Below are positions 62,666 through 64,000 of a stretch of 64,000 nt of DNA, piece after piece. This DNA is from CAXXOK01 sp963664595 (GTDB lineage: Bacteria; Bacillota; Clostridia; Christensenellales; Aristaeellaceae). The notes under the pieces are model-generated. The model ran no database searches and was not told the origin of the DNA. It saw only the letters and a program-made list of their open reading frames with translations. Position numbers and translations under genes: made by a program. Location of the stretch: NCBI GenBank assembly GCA_963664595.2, contig CAXXOK010000011.1:372001-436000 (forward strand), in the 5' to 3' direction. The stretch's first letter is position 1. Each line of letters opens with the position of its first letter.

Positions 62666-63505
62666 ATGGAATTTAGCGAAAAGGAAATCTGCGGACTGAA
62701 AAAACGCGCAGCGCAATTGCGAAGCAATCTCATCGACATGATCCCCCCCGGAAAGGTCGGGCATCTGGGCGGCAGCTCTTCCATTATGGATGTTGTCGCG
62801 GCGCTCTACTTCAACACCATGCATGTGTATGACGATCCCAAGGATCCCCGCCGCGATCTGCTGGTGTTTTCCAAGGGGCATGCGGTGCTGGCGCAGTATG
62901 CCGCGTTTGTGGAGCTGGGCTATGTGGAGCGCGAGGCGCTTAAGTACGTAAAAACCCTGGAATGCACGCTGCAGGGACACCCGGACATGGATCACACGCC
63001 GGGCATCGAAGCCGTTACCGGCTCCCTGGGCCAGGGCCTGTCGGTTTGCCTGGGCATGGCGTTCGGCCTTCGCCTGGACAAAAAGGAAAACCGCGTGTAC
63101 TGCATCGTGGGCGACGGCGAGCTGGCCGAGGGCCAGATCTGGGAAGCCGCCATGGCTGCCGCCTCTTACAAGATGGATAACCTCTGTGCCATCGTGGATG
63201 TGAACGGCGTGCAGGCGACCGACACCATCGACCAGGTGCTGGCCAATCCGGACCTGCAAAAAAAGTGGGAAGCGTTCGGCTGGAAAACCATCGAAATCGA
63301 CGGCCACGATATGAAACAGATCCTCGCCGCGCTGGAAGAAGCCAAAACGGTCAAGGGGCAACCGACCGTGATTCTGGCCCATACCATCAAGGGCAAGGGC
63401 TTTACCTTTGCGGAAGGCAAGGCGGCCTTCCACAACGCCGCGTTGAATTGCGAGCAATATGATCAGGCCAAAGAGCTGGTCCGGAAAATGCTGGAGGAGG
63501 CGTAA
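62666..63505 (+). CDS. Split transketolase, N-terminal subunit
   Basis: This 279-residue protein is the thiamine-diphosphate-binding half of transketolase: GKVGHLGGSSSIMDVVAALYFN, TGSLGQGLSVCLGMAFG and GDGELAEGQIWEAA (diphosphate/Mg site). It functions only with the C-terminal subunit encoded 2 bases downstream. Two-subunit transketolases are common in peripheral sugar pathways, for example sulfosugar, apiose and related routes. GAGTAGGAGATAATGCATT precedes the ATG. Confidence 0.93.
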   Translation: MEFSEKEICGLKKRAAQLRSNLIDMIPPGKVGHLGGSSSIMDVVAALYFNTMHVYDDPKDPRRDLLVFSKGHAVLAQYAAFVELGYVEREALKYVKTLECTLQGHPDMDHTPGIEAVTGSLGQGLSVCLGMAFGLRLDKKENRVYCIVGDGELAEGQIWEAAMAAASYKMDNLCAIVDVNGVQATDTIDQVLANPDLQKKWEAFGWKTIEIDGHDMKQILAALEEAKTVKGQPTVILAHTIKGKGFTFAEGKAAFHNAALNCEQYDQAKELVRKMLEEA

Positions 63506-63507
63506 CA

Positions 63508-64000
63508 ATGAAAACGAGTAATATGCGAAACGCGTATGGTCAGGCCCTGCTTGAGCTGGGCCGCTCCAACAGCAAGGTAGTTGCTTTGGAAGCCGATCTT
63601 GGAAAATCCACCATGTCCAATATTTTCGGCGCGGAGTTCCCCGAGCGCTATTTCCAGATGGGCATCGCGGAAGCCAACATGATTTCCACCTCCGCCGGGC
63701 TCGCGCTGACGGGATACGTGCCCTTCGCCAGCTCCTTTGCGGTGTTTGCCTCCGGCCGTCCCTACGACCAGATCCGCTCCTCCGTGGCCATTCCGCGCCT
63801 GAATGTGAAGATCTGCGGTTCCTCCGCAGGGCTGTCCGACTTCGGCGACGGCAAAACCCACCAGTCGGTTGACGATATCGCGCTGATGCGCGTTCTGCCC
63901 AATATGAAGGTGTTCTCCCCCGCGGACGCTCTGGAAACAACCAAAATCATGAAGGCCATGGCCGAGATCCCCGGCCCGTGCTACATCCGTGTCAACCGCA
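63508..64000 (+). CDS. Split transketolase, C-terminal subunit (partial, runs off the window)
   Basis: The first 164 codons are present. NAYGQALLELG, KVVALEADLGKSTMSNIF, YFQMGIAEANMISTSAGLAL (pyrimidine-binding, with the catalytic Glu in IAEAN) and SFAVFASGRPYDQIRSSVA mark the C-terminal transketolase half. GGAGGAGGCGTAACA precedes the ATG, two bases after the N-terminal subunit gene. The remaining part lies beyond the window. Confidence 0.92.
   Translation, partial: MKTSNMRNAYGQALLELGRSNSKVVALEADLGKSTMSNIFGAEFPERYFQMGIAEANMISTSAGLALTGYVPFASSFAVFASGRPYDQIRSSVAIPRLNVKICGSSAGLSDFGDGKTHQSVDDIALMRVLPNMKVFSPADALETTKIMKAMAEIPGPCYIRVNR

Overview
The window looks like a chromosomal segment of a G+C-rich clostridial Bacillota, probably a gut or anaerobic lineage of the Christensenellales or Oscillospirales kind. 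The grounds are strong AAGGAGG-type ribosome sites, sigma-A promoters, OmpR, WYL, MarR and MerR regulators, DUF4179 proteins, acetolactate decarboxylase, GH4 and GH31 glycosidases and tripartite tricarboxylate (TTT) transport genes. The genus assignment is a guess. I saw no rRNA, tRNA, CRISPR array or transposase gene.

Layout: 1-2033 is a purple-acid-phosphatase-like gene broken by three frameshifts. 2310-8486 is an oligopeptide ABC transporter operon (oppBCDF then oppA). 8667-11562 is a WYL regulator followed by a GyrI-like gene, a DUF3795 gene and a helix-hairpin-helix gene; the regulator and the GyrI-like gene share an inverted-repeat operator. 11863-19243 holds two convergent cassettes of ECF sigma factor, membrane-anchored DUF4179 protein and one or two secreted proteins of a paralogous family. 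19597-23045 holds a third sigma factor with small membrane proteins and two tandem secreted proteins. 23055-28493 is a two-component system driving a heterodimeric ABC exporter, next to two small HEAT-repeat proteins. 30079-39260 carries acetolactate decarboxylase, an insertion-split hydrolase, an SDR, GH31, a methyltransferase, GH4, MarR and a flavin reductase. 39261-42925 has twin MutS-like ATPases and a MerR regulator. 42944-50362 has a CapA-like gene and two more ECF systems. 50594-55709 has a class II aldolase-like protein, an AT-rich island, transketolase and a macro-domain protein. 56381-64000 is a sugar or sugar-acid catabolic operon (zinc dehydrogenase, transaldolase, TTT transporter, SDR, split transketolase) that runs off the window end.

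Two small repeat families, neither coding for a protein, are the most unusual content. Element A (176 bp, six copies) has the look of a multi-hairpin RNA and every copy lies between two copies of the neighbouring gene's own terminator hairpin (one of these is only a half). Element B (about 162 bp, three copies) is one long imperfect hairpin whose arms have changed together between copies. One copy splits an alpha/beta hydrolase gene and a tandem pair cuts off the end of a secreted-protein gene; in both cases an in-frame TAG is created exactly at the border and the severed C-terminus can still be read on the far side.

A second theme is envelope signalling. Five secreted paralogs, three DUF4179 proteins, a zinc-finger anti-sigma factor and a CapA-like protein sit with ECF sigma factors, and six upstream regions share the pattern ACC (or a close variant), 16 bases, then CGTC or CGAC, which is what autoregulated ECF promoters would look like.
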